The notes: generated from the sequence alone by a model not told the origin. A stretch of 64,000 nt of DNA from Bacillota bacterium (GCA_023390335.1 JAEWCZ010000081.1:134124-198123); one strand, 5' to 3'. Shown: positions 26,319 to 36,030, counted from the stretch's first letter. Program-made: numbers and translations.

Positions 26319-27917
26319 TCAAAGCTTTTGTGGTTTCTTGGCTCGGATACTTTCCTTGTATTCCGCAAAAGATTTTTCTTCATATCGTTTAAACTGTCTG
26401 TAAAAATGCTCATGATTACTATATCCTACTTTGGCAAGTATATCGTATATCTTTGAGTTCTCCTGCATGAATTTCTTCTTTACTTCTGATATTCTTACCT
26501 TGTTCAAATAATCATTAAAGCTCTCACCCATATTATTTTTGAAGAGACGTCCAAGATACGCAGGACTCATGTAAAAAATTTCTGATAATGATTTGAGACT
26601 TAAATCATTATAGTAATTATCATCTATGTATTTTTTAATCTGGGTAAACACGCTTGATGACTTACACTCTTGAAGTTCAAGCTTGTATTCGCAGGTTTTT
26701 ATGCAGATTGACATAAGCCAATCCTTTAATTGTTCAATACTCCTAAAGCTGCTATTTATTATGTTAACGTCCTCTTTTTTTATAACTTGTACTGCTTCGC
26801 CATTATAACTTTTAATCATAGTACAGATTTCCAAAATAATATTATATGCAATTGCATTTATAACCTCATTTGAGAAGCATTTCCTGCATATTTCACTTAT
26901 AACTAGGTCAACCTCAGCTTCTATCTTATTTCTGTCAGCAACTTCGATTGCAGCTAAAAGGTTTTCACTTCTCCATTTCAGGTCTAAAATGCTTTTTTCA
27001 TTAACCATAACGCTACTATAAGGAATAACATTTTCTTTACCAAGTATTATCCTTCGCTCTAATGCTATCTGTGCTTGTTTTCTACTTTCTTTAAGTACTT
27101 CAATCTTTTCAACACAATTTCCATATCCGATGTTTATATTGATTTTTAAGTATTGTTTTATACAGTTACATATATTTTTCAAGCAACTTTTTACGGTTTC
27201 TTCACTTAATCTGGACGAATAACTGAAAAAAATTATTCCAAACGTATTGTTGATATCTTCATACACATATCCAATTTTTTTCTGAGATATGATTTCTTCT
27301 ACAATATTCCTCAGGCCGAATTTCACCAGGTTTGCTTCTTCTAGATTCGACTCAAAAGTATGGTAATAATCCTCTATCTCAATCAGCGCCAGTAAAAAGC
27401 CGCCTTTACTCATATCCATACAATATTCCTGCATCTTTGCAGAGATTTCCTTCTGAGCAAGATTACCATTTGCAACGTCAAACAAGAACTTATTTAACCT
27501 GATACTGTTATTTCCCCTATCCTTAATCATATTTTCAACTTCTTTATCCAGCTCGTCTTTTATATTAAGTACATGCTGAAGGAGATCGTCCCTATTCAGT
27601 GGTTTTAACAGGTAGCCTCTAACTCCGTATTTCATTGCTTCTCTGGCATATTCAAAATTATTGTAACCGCTTATTATTAATAGTTTAACTGAGGAATTAT
27701 GATTATATACTTCCTTTATAAGCTCTAAACCGTCTACCTCAGGCATCCTTATATCTGTAATGACAAGATTGTATCTGTTTTTTTTAAGCTTATCAATTGC
27801 ATCTTCACCATCCTGGGCAGTTTCAATTACCTTGAAACCATAAGTTTCCCAATCAATAAATACCTTTAACCCGGCACATATTCTTGGCTCGTCATCAACA
27901 ATAAGCACATTATACAT
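26319..27917 (-). CDS. Response regulator with AraC-type DNA-binding domain (YesN-like)
   Basis: A 532-residue regulator. Receiver domain at residues 1-120 with VDDE and the phosphorylation site D55 in ITDIRMPEVDG; a variable middle of about 300 residues; and a C-terminal AraC HTH pair (LSLKSLSEIFYMSPAYLGRLFKNNMGESFNDYLNKVRI, then VGYSNHEHFYRQFKRYE). The start at the second ATG (27917) gives good spacing from AAGGGG and an 8-bp overlap with the kinase gene, a sign of translational coupling. Such YesMN-type pairs activate adjacent sugar-transport operons in Firmicutes, here the ABC/GH94/GH16 genes. Confidence 0.9.
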   Translation of the reverse strand: MYNVLIVDDEPRICAGLKVFIDWETYGFKVIETAQDGEDAIDKLKKNRYNLVITDIRMPEVDGLELIKEVYNHNSSVKLLIISGYNNFEYAREAMKYGVRGYLLKPLNRDDLLQHVLNIKDELDKEVENMIKDRGNNSIRLNKFLFDVANGNLAQKEISAKMQEYCMDMSKGGFLLALIEIEDYYHTFESNLEEANLVKFGLRNIVEEIISQKKIGYVYEDINNTFGIIFFSYSSRLSEETVKSCLKNICNCIKQYLKININIGYGNCVEKIEVLKESRKQAQIALERRIILGKENVIPYSSVMVNEKSILDLKWRSENLLAAIEVADRNKIEAEVDLVISEICRKCFSNEVINAIAYNIILEICTMIKSYNGEAVQVIKKEDVNIINSSFRSIEQLKDWLMSICIKTCEYKLELQECKSSSVFTQIKKYIDDNYYNDLSLKSLSEIFYMSPAYLGRLFKNNMGESFNDYLNKVRISEVKKKFMQENSKIYDILAKVGYSNHEHFYRQFKRYEEKSFAEYKESIRAKKPQKL

Positions 27918-29724
27918 TTTCATTACCCCTTTTTGTTTTAATCCTTGGGATTAATAGTTCGACCTCTGTTCCTTTTCCCTGACAACTCTTTATATTTAAA
28001 CCATATTTATCGCCAAACTGGAGTCTTAACCTCTGATGGACATTTCTTATTCCTATACGTTCCTTTCCGCCTTTATTCTGCGGCTTGTCCAATAACTCAC
28101 TTATAAAAACTAATTTATCCTCCGGTATACCTATTCCATCATCATTTACTATTAATTTAATATCATCCCCGCAAACCTGCGATGTAATTGTCACACAACC
28201 CTTTCCTTTTTTGAGTTCTATCCCATGTCCAATAGCATTTTCAACAATGGGCTGAAGTGAAAATTTAGGTATACAGCAGTCTTCCAAATCTGGAGAGATA
28301 TCTATTTTATAATCCAGCTTATCCACATATCGATATTTTTGTATTTGAAGATAGTCCTCTATCAGCTGTTTTTCCTGCATAATGGTATTACCGAAACCAG
28401 ACCATTCAATACTTTTTCTAAGGAGCATAGAAAACCGCTCTATTACCTCAGAAATTTCAAACTCCTGCTTCAGCCATAAGTCCATCCTTATAGACTCCAT
28501 TGTATTAAATAAGAAATGAGGATTTATCTGACTCTGAAGTGCCCATATTTCTGCTTCTTTTTTTTCTATTTCGAGATCCTTAACCTGCAACTCAGATTGA
28601 TGAACTTCATTTACTAAATAATTTATCCTGTCAGTCATGCTATTAAAGCTTTTTGACAATTCCGATATTTCATCATTCCCATCGTCATCAGCGACTACAT
28701 TAAATTCTCCATCTCTCACCTTTCTCATATTACGTACCAACATCCTAATCTTTTTTGTCAGCGTATTTGAAAAAAGCACTACAAAAATAACTGCGACAAG
28801 AACACTTATAGAACATATGAACAAGCTATACCTGACTATCCCTTTTATATCATTAAGCATACTCTCAGAAGAAATAACAGAAATAACCTTCCAATCTTTT
28901 AAAACCTTCCTGCCTTTAAAAGTATCCATAAAAATTACATTGCCTCTATTATCCTCTTTAATTTCATTAAATCCGTTGTATTCATCCAATTTAATTCCTT
29001 GCAGATAACTAATTTCATCAGCACTTTCTCCTATAAGGTGCCTTTCACTGGATGAAATAACCTTATTATTACTATTTATTAAAAATATCTTTTTATTAGC
29101 AATTTCACGTTCGATAAGCTTATATACTTCACTCTCACGAACTTCTATAGTAAGAATATTTGTATATTTAGTTGTTCCGTATAAAAGCCTGCTTATCATA
29201 AATACCATTTTCCCTTTATCATTTACATATGAACCGGATATGACATTTGCACCGTTAGCACGTATTGCATCTTGACACCACTGTGTCTTATTTATAAATT
29301 TACTATCAACTTTACATATGAAATCATTATCGGGAATAATAAAGTCGTTTGAGGTATATACAACTACTTTTGCATTTTCACTTACCCGGACTTTCAGTAC
29401 ACCCGAGTAGGTTGATTTAATCTTTAAATATTCATTATACATATCAAAGAATGTGGTGTCGGTTGAATATTCAGTATTTAAATAATCATTTAGTTGCTTT
29501 TCCAATAGCATAGTATCGGACAGGTCTAAATATGTATTTATTTGATTGTATATATTTTGGCTTATTTGCTGAAAGTTAGCTTTATTGATATAGTCTGTTC
29601 TGTCCAGTACTGTTTCAGTAGTTCTACTTACGAGAAAGTATCCTACAAAAACTACGGGAAGTAGAATTACAAACAAATATGATAATAGCAGTCTTGTACG
29701 AAGCTTGAAATTAATGTGCACCAT
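27910..29724 (-). CDS. Sensor histidine kinase (YesM-like)
   Basis: A 604-residue membrane kinase. TM1 (LLLSYLFVILLPVVFVGYF) and a second TM near residue 290 flank an extracellular domain of about 240 residues of dCache type; a HAMP domain follows. The His_kinase dimerisation motif QINPHFLFNTMESI carries H403, then an HATPase domain with NAIGHG, NDDGIGIP and GKGTEVELLIP. The ATG at 29724 is ten bases behind GGATGGTGA and directly precedes the first positively charged turn; an upstream in-frame start would add 18 residues. It senses an extracellular sugar, presumably a beta-gluco-oligosaccharide or a loaded binding protein, and phosphorylates the adjacent regulator. Confidence 0.88.
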   Translation of the reverse strand: MVHINFKLRTRLLLSYLFVILLPVVFVGYFLVSRTTETVLDRTDYINKANFQQISQNIYNQINTYLDLSDTMLLEKQLNDYLNTEYSTDTTFFDMYNEYLKIKSTYSGVLKVRVSENAKVVVYTSNDFIIPDNDFICKVDSKFINKTQWCQDAIRANGANVISGSYVNDKGKMVFMISRLLYGTTKYTNILTIEVRESEVYKLIEREIANKKIFLINSNNKVISSSERHLIGESADEISYLQGIKLDEYNGFNEIKEDNRGNVIFMDTFKGRKVLKDWKVISVISSESMLNDIKGIVRYSLFICSISVLVAVIFVVLFSNTLTKKIRMLVRNMRKVRDGEFNVVADDDGNDEISELSKSFNSMTDRINYLVNEVHQSELQVKDLEIEKKEAEIWALQSQINPHFLFNTMESIRMDLWLKQEFEISEVIERFSMLLRKSIEWSGFGNTIMQEKQLIEDYLQIQKYRYVDKLDYKIDISPDLEDCCIPKFSLQPIVENAIGHGIELKKGKGCVTITSQVCGDDIKLIVNDDGIGIPEDKLVFISELLDKPQNKGGKERIGIRNVHQRLRLQFGDKYGLNIKSCQGKGTEVELLIPRIKTKRGNENV

Positions 29725-29920
29725 TAGATTTATCACCATCCAAATAGATTCATGCCAAACTAAAACCAACACTGCCAAATTTATAATTAGTAGTCTTAAA
29801 ATAGATTAAATCACTGCTTTATGTAAATGTCAACATTAATTAAAAAATTACTCACCATATATTAATTAAAAACATACAATATAAACAGTATTCCCTTTTT
29901 ACATATTTGTGGAGGTAATA

Positions 29921-30478
29921 ATGATGAGCTATACATATCCATCTGGCCAACCCCAGGGTACTGCAAGGAAAATTACCAATAAACTAAGAGAAATCATGAT
30001 AGCAGAATTAATGGCTGTAAACGGATACCAAAGCCACATTGCTAATTCCAACATGATAAACGTAAACGAAGTCTGGTATCATATAATGCTTGACGAAAAA
30101 AGGCACTATGAAGCAACACTTAGTTTGCTAAGAAAATATGATCCTGTCCAGTATAAAGCTTCTTTAGAACAACATGAGGATTATCTGATACCTAAATCAC
30201 CAATGCAATTGTACAGTCCATCTTACGACAAACAAATAATCTTAAATAATATAAGAGAAGACATTAAGGGAGAACTGGAAGCTGTTATACTCTATGAAGA
30301 ACAAATTGATGCTTATTCTTCTTACAAAGATATAAAAATTGCAATACAATTAATTATAGATGACGAAAAAGAACACGCCGAACACCTAACACAGGTTCTG
30401 AAAAAATATGAAAATGAGCAATTTACATATATTAAGGAAAAAGGAAAGAATGAATCACACAAACATGGTAAAGGTTAA
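29921..30478 (+). CDS. Ferritin-like / rubrerythrin-type di-iron protein
   Basis: A 185-residue four-helix protein with a duplicated metal motif: EIMIAELMAVNGYQ with DEKRHYE in the first half, and KGELEAVILYEEQ with DEKEHAEH in the second. This is the Glu...ExxH pattern of ferritin-like di-iron proteins. No C-terminal rubredoxin domain is present and the tail is basic and histidine-containing (SHKHGKG). A role in peroxide reduction or iron handling is plausible. Two adjacent ATGs (29921, 29924) lie behind GGAGGT; either may be used. The gene is divergent from the sensor kinase. Confidence 0.8.
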   Translation: MMSYTYPSGQPQGTARKITNKLREIMIAELMAVNGYQSHIANSNMINVNEVWYHIMLDEKRHYEATLSLLRKYDPVQYKASLEQHEDYLIPKSPMQLYSPSYDKQIILNNIREDIKGELEAVILYEEQIDAYSSYKDIKIAIQLIIDDEKEHAEHLTQVLKKYENEQFTYIKEKGKNESHKHGKG

Positions 30479-30572
30479 ATTTTCTCACGTTTTTTGTATT
30501 ACATAGAATATCAAATAAAACCAATAATATTTTAATGATTGATAAATTTTTATTATTGGGAAGGTAAATACT

Positions 30573-32207
30573 TTGTTTGAAAAACTATCAAGATTTATAA
30601 ATTTTGTTAATAATGTAAGAAGTCAGCAAAGGGAAAATCAAAAGCCTTCACCTGATAATGTATCCTATGTAGGCAATCTTCAAAGTTTACATGATTCTTT
30701 GGATGAAAATGCTAAGTTCTTAAAAAAAGTAATTGGTAAAAGCGATGATATCATATTCAGGGAGTTCTATTTTGGTGTAAAGCACCAGACCAAAGCACTT
30801 ATCAGCTTTATTGACGGGTTGGGAGATAAGAACCTAATACTCGAGTATGTTGTAAAATCGCTTATGGTTAATATTCATATTACAGACCCACACGGAAAAT
30901 TAGTCAATAAACGGAATATTTTCGATGATATTAAAAAATATATTCTAAGTATCGTCGAAGCGACTGAAGTAAGCAATATGGATGAAGCAATTGATGCAAT
31001 TTTATCAGGTAATACACTTTTACTTATAGACGGGTGTGACCGGGGATTTTCCATAAGCGCTAAAGGTGGCGAAAGCAGAAGTATACAGCAGCCGGAGACA
31101 GAAGTCGTAATCAGAGGTTCACGTGAGGCTTTTGTGGAAACACTAAGGGTTAATACTTCTTTGATACGTAAAATAATCAAAAATCCCAACCTAGTATTTG
31201 AAACACTTGTTGTTGGAAAACAAACCCGAACCGATGTATGTATCGGGTATATTCAGGGAATTGCCAACGATAAGGTGGTGCAGGAAGTACGGGACAGAAT
31301 AAACCGCATTGACAGTGATGTTATACTGGAATCAGGTTATATAGAGCAGTTCATTGAGGATAATCCTTTGTCTCCTTTTGCGACAATCGGTAATAGCGAA
31401 AGACCCGACAAGGTATCTGCAAAGCTTTTGGAAGGAAGAGTTGCCATTTTTTGCGGGGGCACGCCAATTGTATTGACTGTTCCCTATACTTTTGTTGAAG
31501 CACTTCAGGTACCGGAGGACTATTATTCCAGACCTTTTCTTACCAACCTTGTCAGAATTCTTAGAGTTCTGGCACTGTTTATTACACTTACTCTGCCTGC
31601 TTTATATATTTCTCTTACCACCTTCCACCAGGAAATGATCCCTACAGTGCTGCTTGTTACCTTTGCCGCAGCAAGGGAGGGTATCCCTTTCCCTGTTTTA
31701 ATTGAAACACTAATAAGTGAGGTTATATTTCAGCTTTTGAGGGAATCCGGTATCAGAATGCCCAAAGCTGTAGGCACGGCAGTGAGTATTGTCGGTACAC
31801 TTGTAATTGGACAGGCTGCAGTTGAAGCCGGAATTATTGGTGCACCAATGGTAATCATAACAGCTTTGTCGGCAATTACCAGTTTCATTCTTCCATCCAT
31901 ATATGATGCAGTTATAGTTTTTAAATTTATACTTATTTTTTTAAGTAGTGCTTTCGGGCTTTTTGGCGTAATAGTAGGAATGTTCTGCATGTTGGCTCAT
32001 ATGTGTTCCCTAAGAACGTTTGGAACACCATATATGTCTCCTTTGGCACCAGTAAACTGGAGCGATATGAAAGACGCCATTCTTAGATTTCCACTTTGGG
32101 TTATGAAAAACAGACCTAAAGCAATTACTTGGAAAAAGTCTAACCGACAGGCATCCAAACAAATGCCCAATAAGCCTGACAAGAAAAAAGGAGGGAAAAA
32201 TTATTGA
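30573..32207 (+). CDS. gerA: Spore germination protein GerA family (A subunit)
   Basis: A 544-residue A subunit of a GerA-type nutrient receptor in the spore inner membrane. The soluble N-terminal half has the family stretches DGCDRGFSISAKGG and PETEVVIRGSREAFVETLR; the C-terminal half (about 310-465) has several membrane helices; the tail is basic. The start is a TTG, eight bases behind GGGAAGG, and no ATG lies nearby. It overlaps gerC by four bases. The B subunit is not in this operon but on the opposite strand about 1.2 kb downstream, an unusual arrangement. Confidence 0.92.
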   Translation: MFEKLSRFINFVNNVRSQQRENQKPSPDNVSYVGNLQSLHDSLDENAKFLKKVIGKSDDIIFREFYFGVKHQTKALISFIDGLGDKNLILEYVVKSLMVNIHITDPHGKLVNKRNIFDDIKKYILSIVEATEVSNMDEAIDAILSGNTLLLIDGCDRGFSISAKGGESRSIQQPETEVVIRGSREAFVETLRVNTSLIRKIIKNPNLVFETLVVGKQTRTDVCIGYIQGIANDKVVQEVRDRINRIDSDVILESGYIEQFIEDNPLSPFATIGNSERPDKVSAKLLEGRVAIFCGGTPIVLTVPYTFVEALQVPEDYYSRPFLTNLVRILRVLALFITLTLPALYISLTTFHQEMIPTVLLVTFAAAREGIPFPVLIETLISEVIFQLLRESGIRMPKAVGTAVSIVGTLVIGQAAVEAGIIGAPMVIITALSAITSFILPSIYDAVIVFKFILIFLSSAFGLFGVIVGMFCMLAHMCSLRTFGTPYMSPLAPVNWSDMKDAILRFPLWVMKNRPKAITWKKSNRQASKQMPNKPDKKKGGKNY

Positions 32208-33409
32208 ATAAAAAAATCGTTGCAGTTATACTAACTATTACATTTTCTTCCCTGCTTTTAACAGGCTGCTGGGATCGGAAAGAATTAAACCAGTTGGGAA
32301 TTGCCATGGCTATCGGTTTAGATAAAGGTGACGACGGTAAAATTCAGTTGACAAGTCAAATAGTTCGTCCCGGAGCCATGGAAAAACAGGGTGGTGGAAA
32401 TGAGCCTCCTTATGAACTTGTTATTTCTTCAGGAAATTCCATTTTTGAGGCAATCAGACATACGGTTAAGGAATTTGACAGGAGAAGCTTTTTCTCTCAT
32501 ATTAAAGTAATAGTGGTTGGTGAAGACTTTGCCCGGGAAGGTCTTGGAGATACTATTGACTTTATAACCCGCAGCCATGAATTGAGAAAAAACACTTGGT
32601 TGATTGTTGCTTCAGACACCAAAGCATCTGAAATACTAGGTGTAAAACATGGACTTGAAAAAATACAGGCAAATTATATGGAAGGAATAATCAAATCTCA
32701 GAAGATAGATTCAGATTCTACAGTTACGAGGGTTATTGATTTTGTAAAGACAATGCCCGGCGAAGGAAGCAATCCTGTTACCGGTGTTTTTTCATTGATT
32801 AATGTTAAAAGTGTTCCTTCTGAAGGAACAGAGCCCGAAGAACGTAAAGGATTAAAACTTTCGGGGTCAGCGGTATTTAAAAAGGACAAGCTTGTAGGTT
32901 TTCTGGATAGTAACGATACCCTTGGGCTTAATATTCTATCTAATAAATTAAAAAAAATATCAGTCAGTCTAAAATCTATTACTAATAAACCTAATACTGA
33001 TGTTGTAGTAGAGATAATTAAAACAAAATGTTCCATAAAACCATCTATCAATAATGGTAAAATACAATTTAACATTGCAATAAAAGCGGAAGGAAACCTA
33101 ACCGAAGTTAGGGATAATTTTGACGTAACTAACTTACAGATATTCGATGAGATTAATAGTAGTTTCTCTGAATTTTTAAGATATACTACAGATAACTCTA
33201 TCAGGATTATTCAGAAGAATATGGGGACTGATGTAATAGGCTTCGGAAGAGCTTTTGAGCTCAAATACCCAAAAAACTGGAGCAAAGTAAAAACTCGATG
33301 GAGTGATGAGATATTTCCATATGTTTCGTATACAGTTACAGCAGATACCTGTCTTAACAGAACCGGATTAACTTTAAAACCTATCAATGCTAAAAAACTT
33401 GACAAGTAG
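32204..33409 (+). CDS. gerC: Spore germination lipoprotein GerC family (C subunit)
   Basis: A 401-residue lipoprotein with signal peptide and lipobox LLTGC (Cys22), followed by the family signature WDRKELNQLGIAMAIGLDK. It belongs to the Ger(x)C family, which forms the receptor with GerA and GerB. Start TTG, with GGAGGG upstream, overlapping the gerA stop (ATTGA). The C-terminal domain is the usual GerAC fold. Converges with the small membrane-protein gene, leaving three bases between stop codons. Confidence 0.92.
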   Translation: MNKKIVAVILTITFSSLLLTGCWDRKELNQLGIAMAIGLDKGDDGKIQLTSQIVRPGAMEKQGGGNEPPYELVISSGNSIFEAIRHTVKEFDRRSFFSHIKVIVVGEDFAREGLGDTIDFITRSHELRKNTWLIVASDTKASEILGVKHGLEKIQANYMEGIIKSQKIDSDSTVTRVIDFVKTMPGEGSNPVTGVFSLINVKSVPSEGTEPEERKGLKLSGSAVFKKDKLVGFLDSNDTLGLNILSNKLKKISVSLKSITNKPNTDVVVEIIKTKCSIKPSINNGKIQFNIAIKAEGNLTEVRDNFDVTNLQIFDEINSSFSEFLRYTTDNSIRIIQKNMGTDVIGFGRAFELKYPKNWSKVKTRWSDEIFPYVSYTVTADTCLNRTGLTLKPINAKKLDK

Positions 33410-33412
33410 CTG

Positions 33413-33577
33413 TTAACGTTTATTATTTGAAATCATTTTTATTAGTGCTAACACCGCATAAAACAGAAAAACAGCTACTAGAAGAAAGGAATAACCCCAT
33501 GCCGAAAATGCTATTATACTTTGCCCTATCCCCGTTTCTATTGTGTCATTTATTATATTAGTGATAAACTTCATCAT
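33413..33577 (-). CDS. Small single-span membrane protein in ger cluster (54 aa)
   Basis: A 54-residue reading frame from ATG-ATG, seven bases behind GGAG, to TAA. The sequence starts MMKFITNIINDTIETGIGQ, followed by one long hydrophobic helix (about residues 27-48, FSAWGYSFLLVAVFLFYAV) and ends in KMISNNKR, so positive charges flank the membrane on one side. It lies 22 bp downstream of gerB on the same strand and is probably co-transcribed. Bacillus and Clostridium ger operons often carry a small D subunit with membrane helices; this could be an analogue, though it is shorter. Coding is supported by the ribosome binding site, position and hydrophobic pattern only. Confidence 0.6.
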   Translation of the reverse strand: MMKFITNIINDTIETGIGQSIIAFSAWGYSFLLVAVFLFYAVLALIKMISNNKR

Positions 33578-33599
33578 ATTTCTTCTCCACTACCCGCCT

Positions 33600-34706
33600 T
33601 TATTTATTTTGAATATTTAATTCCTTATTGCAATATTTTTTTAGATAAAATATTAACAAAAGCAATAATGGTACAATATTGCTGACCGGAACCCATTGCT
33701 GCCAGTATTGCGGTACGAGATATTTCACATGGAATGGGTAATTGGGCTCATAAACTTGTGTATACCACATTATGAACACAGCTAATGGCACAAGAACCCA
33801 TCTGTAGTCTTTAATATGAAAAAGCTCAGCAAAAATCAGCACAGCTGAATAGTAAAATAAAATTGTTAAATAGAATCCGCCCATAAATACAAGAATAACT
33901 CCAATAGCATCCAGATTAGTAATTATATCTCCAATAGTTATCAATTTTATAACTTCAAGGAAAGGTATGGTTGCTGTGGAAGTATAGTTAGGTCCCAACG
34001 ATGAAACCATTATAATAAGTGAAATGGTTAAATTAACTCCTGTTAATGCAAGAGCCCAGTAAGTTGTTTTTTTCACTATTTTTACCGAACCGTTATACTT
34101 CCAGAATTGAAAAAATACCAAAACCAGACCGAAGGGAAAGTTAATCCCAATTGGATAAAAAGCTTTTAAAATTGGCTTATAACCTTCTTCAAATACCGGG
34201 AACAGCTCTTTAAGATTTATCTGCCCTGATGCAATTATCATAATATAGATTGATATAATCAAGAAAATTACTATTGGAAATATTATTTCAGCTATACGCC
34301 CAAGAGTCTCTATCCCTAAAAAAAGTACATAAATAATTGCTACATAAAAAATAATCTGTATTACCAGATTGGGTGTATCCTGAAGGAATGTTACATTTAT
34401 TAAATCTGCAAATTCACTAGTGGTACGGGTAGCATTAAAAGTATATATCATGAAATAAATAAATCCCAATGGCCATCCCAAAGTTTTACCAAGAATAGAT
34501 TGTGTTATGCCCACAATATTCTTTTCGGGATATTTGCTGTATATGGATGTATACAACCAGACCAAGCCCATTCCGGCAATTGTAGATATAATGTCTACAA
34601 TCCAGGCATCTCTTTTAGCTTCTATACCTAAAGCCCATAAGTTGGTACTGCCTATCTGCCCCATCATTATAAGACAAAATAGTTGGTTCCTGCTTATTTT
34701 CTCCAT
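33600..34706 (-). CDS. gerB: Spore germination permease GerB family (B subunit)
   Basis: A 368-residue protein of the endospore germination permease family (APC superfamily) with about ten helices. The start MEKISRNQLFCLIMMGQIGS is the usual N-terminus of the family; the ATG at 34706 is preferred over in-frame codons upstream, which lack a ribosome binding site and would make the protein overlong. It would form the nutrient-binding membrane subunit with GerA and GerC. It is encoded opposite to gerA-gerC, converging on them. Confidence 0.88.
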   Translation of the reverse strand: MEKISRNQLFCLIMMGQIGSTNLWALGIEAKRDAWIVDIISTIAGMGLVWLYTSIYSKYPEKNIVGITQSILGKTLGWPLGFIYFMIYTFNATRTTSEFADLINVTFLQDTPNLVIQIIFYVAIIYVLFLGIETLGRIAEIIFPIVIFLIISIYIMIIASGQINLKELFPVFEEGYKPILKAFYPIGINFPFGLVLVFFQFWKYNGSVKIVKKTTYWALALTGVNLTISLIIMVSSLGPNYTSTATIPFLEVIKLITIGDIITNLDAIGVILVFMGGFYLTILFYYSAVLIFAELFHIKDYRWVLVPLAVFIMWYTQVYEPNYPFHVKYLVPQYWQQWVPVSNIVPLLLLLIFYLKKYCNKELNIQNK

Positions 34707-34846
34707 GTTCAACCACTCATTCATAATTTTGTATTTCATATTATGTGCAATTGCATACATGTGTATACGGAGATGTATTTACTATATTTAAGACTCTCAT
34801 TCTTACATTAGACAATCCCGCATATATTTTTAGAGGGAGGTTTAGC

Positions 34847-35557
34847 ATGTTTATCTTAATAAATAAAAACAGAATGTTCAGTATCTTTACAATTTTTATT
34901 ACATCAATTGTTTTGTTTTTTGTAGTTAATAATTGTGTTATCAAAGGCAGTTTTTCAAAGCATGCAGCTAATAATCAACAACAATTTCTGATATTGATAC
35001 ATATAGATGAAAAAACACTTTATTTATTTGAAAATGAAAAATGTATAAAAAAATACCCTGTTGCATCCGGAAAACCCGGTTGGCCCTCCCCCATAGGAGA
35101 ATGGAAAATAGTCGAAAAAAGCCAATGGGGAAAAGGCTTCGGTGGCAGATGGCTAGGCTTGAATGTCAGATGGGGTAATTATGGAATTCATGGTACAAAG
35201 AATGAATCTTCTATTGGAAGATCAGCAAGCCATGGGTGCATACGTATGTATAACAGGGACATAAAGGAGCTGTACAATATAGTTCCTCTAGGAACAGCTG
35301 TTGTTATTCGTAACGGTCCATTTGGGCCTTTTGGAACGGGGTTCAGAAATCTAAAACCCGGTGACAGGGGGTCAGATGTTTTAGCCGTACAGGAAAGACT
35401 AAAGCAACTTGGGTATTTTAATGGATATGAATCAGGTATATATGAGGATGATTTGAAAGAGGCTCTCTTTCGATTTCAAAAAGATCATAATCTTAAACTA
35501 AAAATTACAATTACCACGTCAGATTATAATGCAATGGGTTATTCGGAATTTGAATAG
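34847..35557 (+). CDS. L,D-transpeptidase (YkuD) with C-terminal peptidoglycan-binding domain
   Basis: A 236-residue protein with an N-terminal membrane anchor (MFSIFTIFITSIVLFFVVN). The YkuD domain covers residues about 46-160; the active site HG then SHGCIRM gives His129 and Cys131. The peptidoglycan-binding domain type 1 covers about 168-228 (GDRGSDVLAVQERLKQLGYFNG). It would make 3-3 cross-links in peptidoglycan outside the membrane, perhaps in the spore cortex given the ger neighbours, but that is inference. The ATG at 34847 has GGGAGG seven bases upstream; in-frame codons further upstream lie in the gerB promoter region. Confidence 0.88.
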   Translation: MFILINKNRMFSIFTIFITSIVLFFVVNNCVIKGSFSKHAANNQQQFLILIHIDEKTLYLFENEKCIKKYPVASGKPGWPSPIGEWKIVEKSQWGKGFGGRWLGLNVRWGNYGIHGTKNESSIGRSASHGCIRMYNRDIKELYNIVPLGTAVVIRNGPFGPFGTGFRNLKPGDRGSDVLAVQERLKQLGYFNGYESGIYEDDLKEALFRFQKDHNLKLKITITTSDYNAMGYSEFE

Positions 35558-35572
35558 TATTTTAAGGACAAT

Positions 35573-35606
35573 AAAAAGGAACTATTGTATAAATAGTTCC
35601 TTTTTT
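35573..35606. terminator. Bidirectional terminator between L,D-transpeptidase and panD
   Basis: AAAAAGGAACTAT and ATAGTTCCTTTTTT form a stem closed by a short loop, with A tract before and T tract after, so it can work for both converging genes. Confidence 0.85.
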
Positions 35607-35611
35607 ATAGT

Positions 35612-35998
35612 TTACTCTACTATTTGACCGTGCTTCTCGTAATTTGTCTTACACTTAATATGATTTTTATCGTCAACAAATACTACATTGGGTTTATGAT
35701 TCTGAGCTTCTTCCCTGCTCATCTGTGCATACGCCATGATAATAACTTTATCGCCTACCTGTGCATATCTGGCAGCTGCTCCATTGAGACAAATCGTACC
35801 TGAACCTTTTTCACCTGCAATTGTATATGTTTCCAGCCTGTTGCCGTTATTAATATTTACTACACAAACTTTTTCATACTCCATAATCCCAGCTGCTTCC
35901 AAAAGTTCTACATCTACCGTAATACTTCCCACATAATTTAATTCTGCTTGCGTCACTGTAGCTCTATGGATTTTTCCACTTAATAATGTGATATTCAT
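35612..35998 (-). CDS. panD: Aspartate 1-decarboxylase
   Basis: A 128-residue pyruvoyl enzyme that makes beta-alanine for pantothenate. The self-cleavage site is Gly24-Ser25 in LNYVGSITVD; Lys9 and the catalytic RLETYTIAGEKGSG segment are present. Length fits the family (about 127). Last gene of the pan operon, 32 bp after panC, followed by a terminator. Confidence 0.95.
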   Translation of the reverse strand: MNITLLSGKIHRATVTQAELNYVGSITVDVELLEAAGIMEYEKVCVVNINNGNRLETYTIAGEKGSGTICLNGAAARYAQVGDKVIIMAYAQMSREEAQNHKPNVVFVDDKNHIKCKTNYEKHGQIVE

Positions 35999-36030
35999 AC
36001 CTGCACCTCTTATAAAATAAATCGGATTGT

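Noticed and set aside
26198..26413. Short 71-codon frame overlapping the end of the response-regulator gene
   Set aside because: It runs through the terminator hairpin, is AT-driven and has no ribosome binding site.
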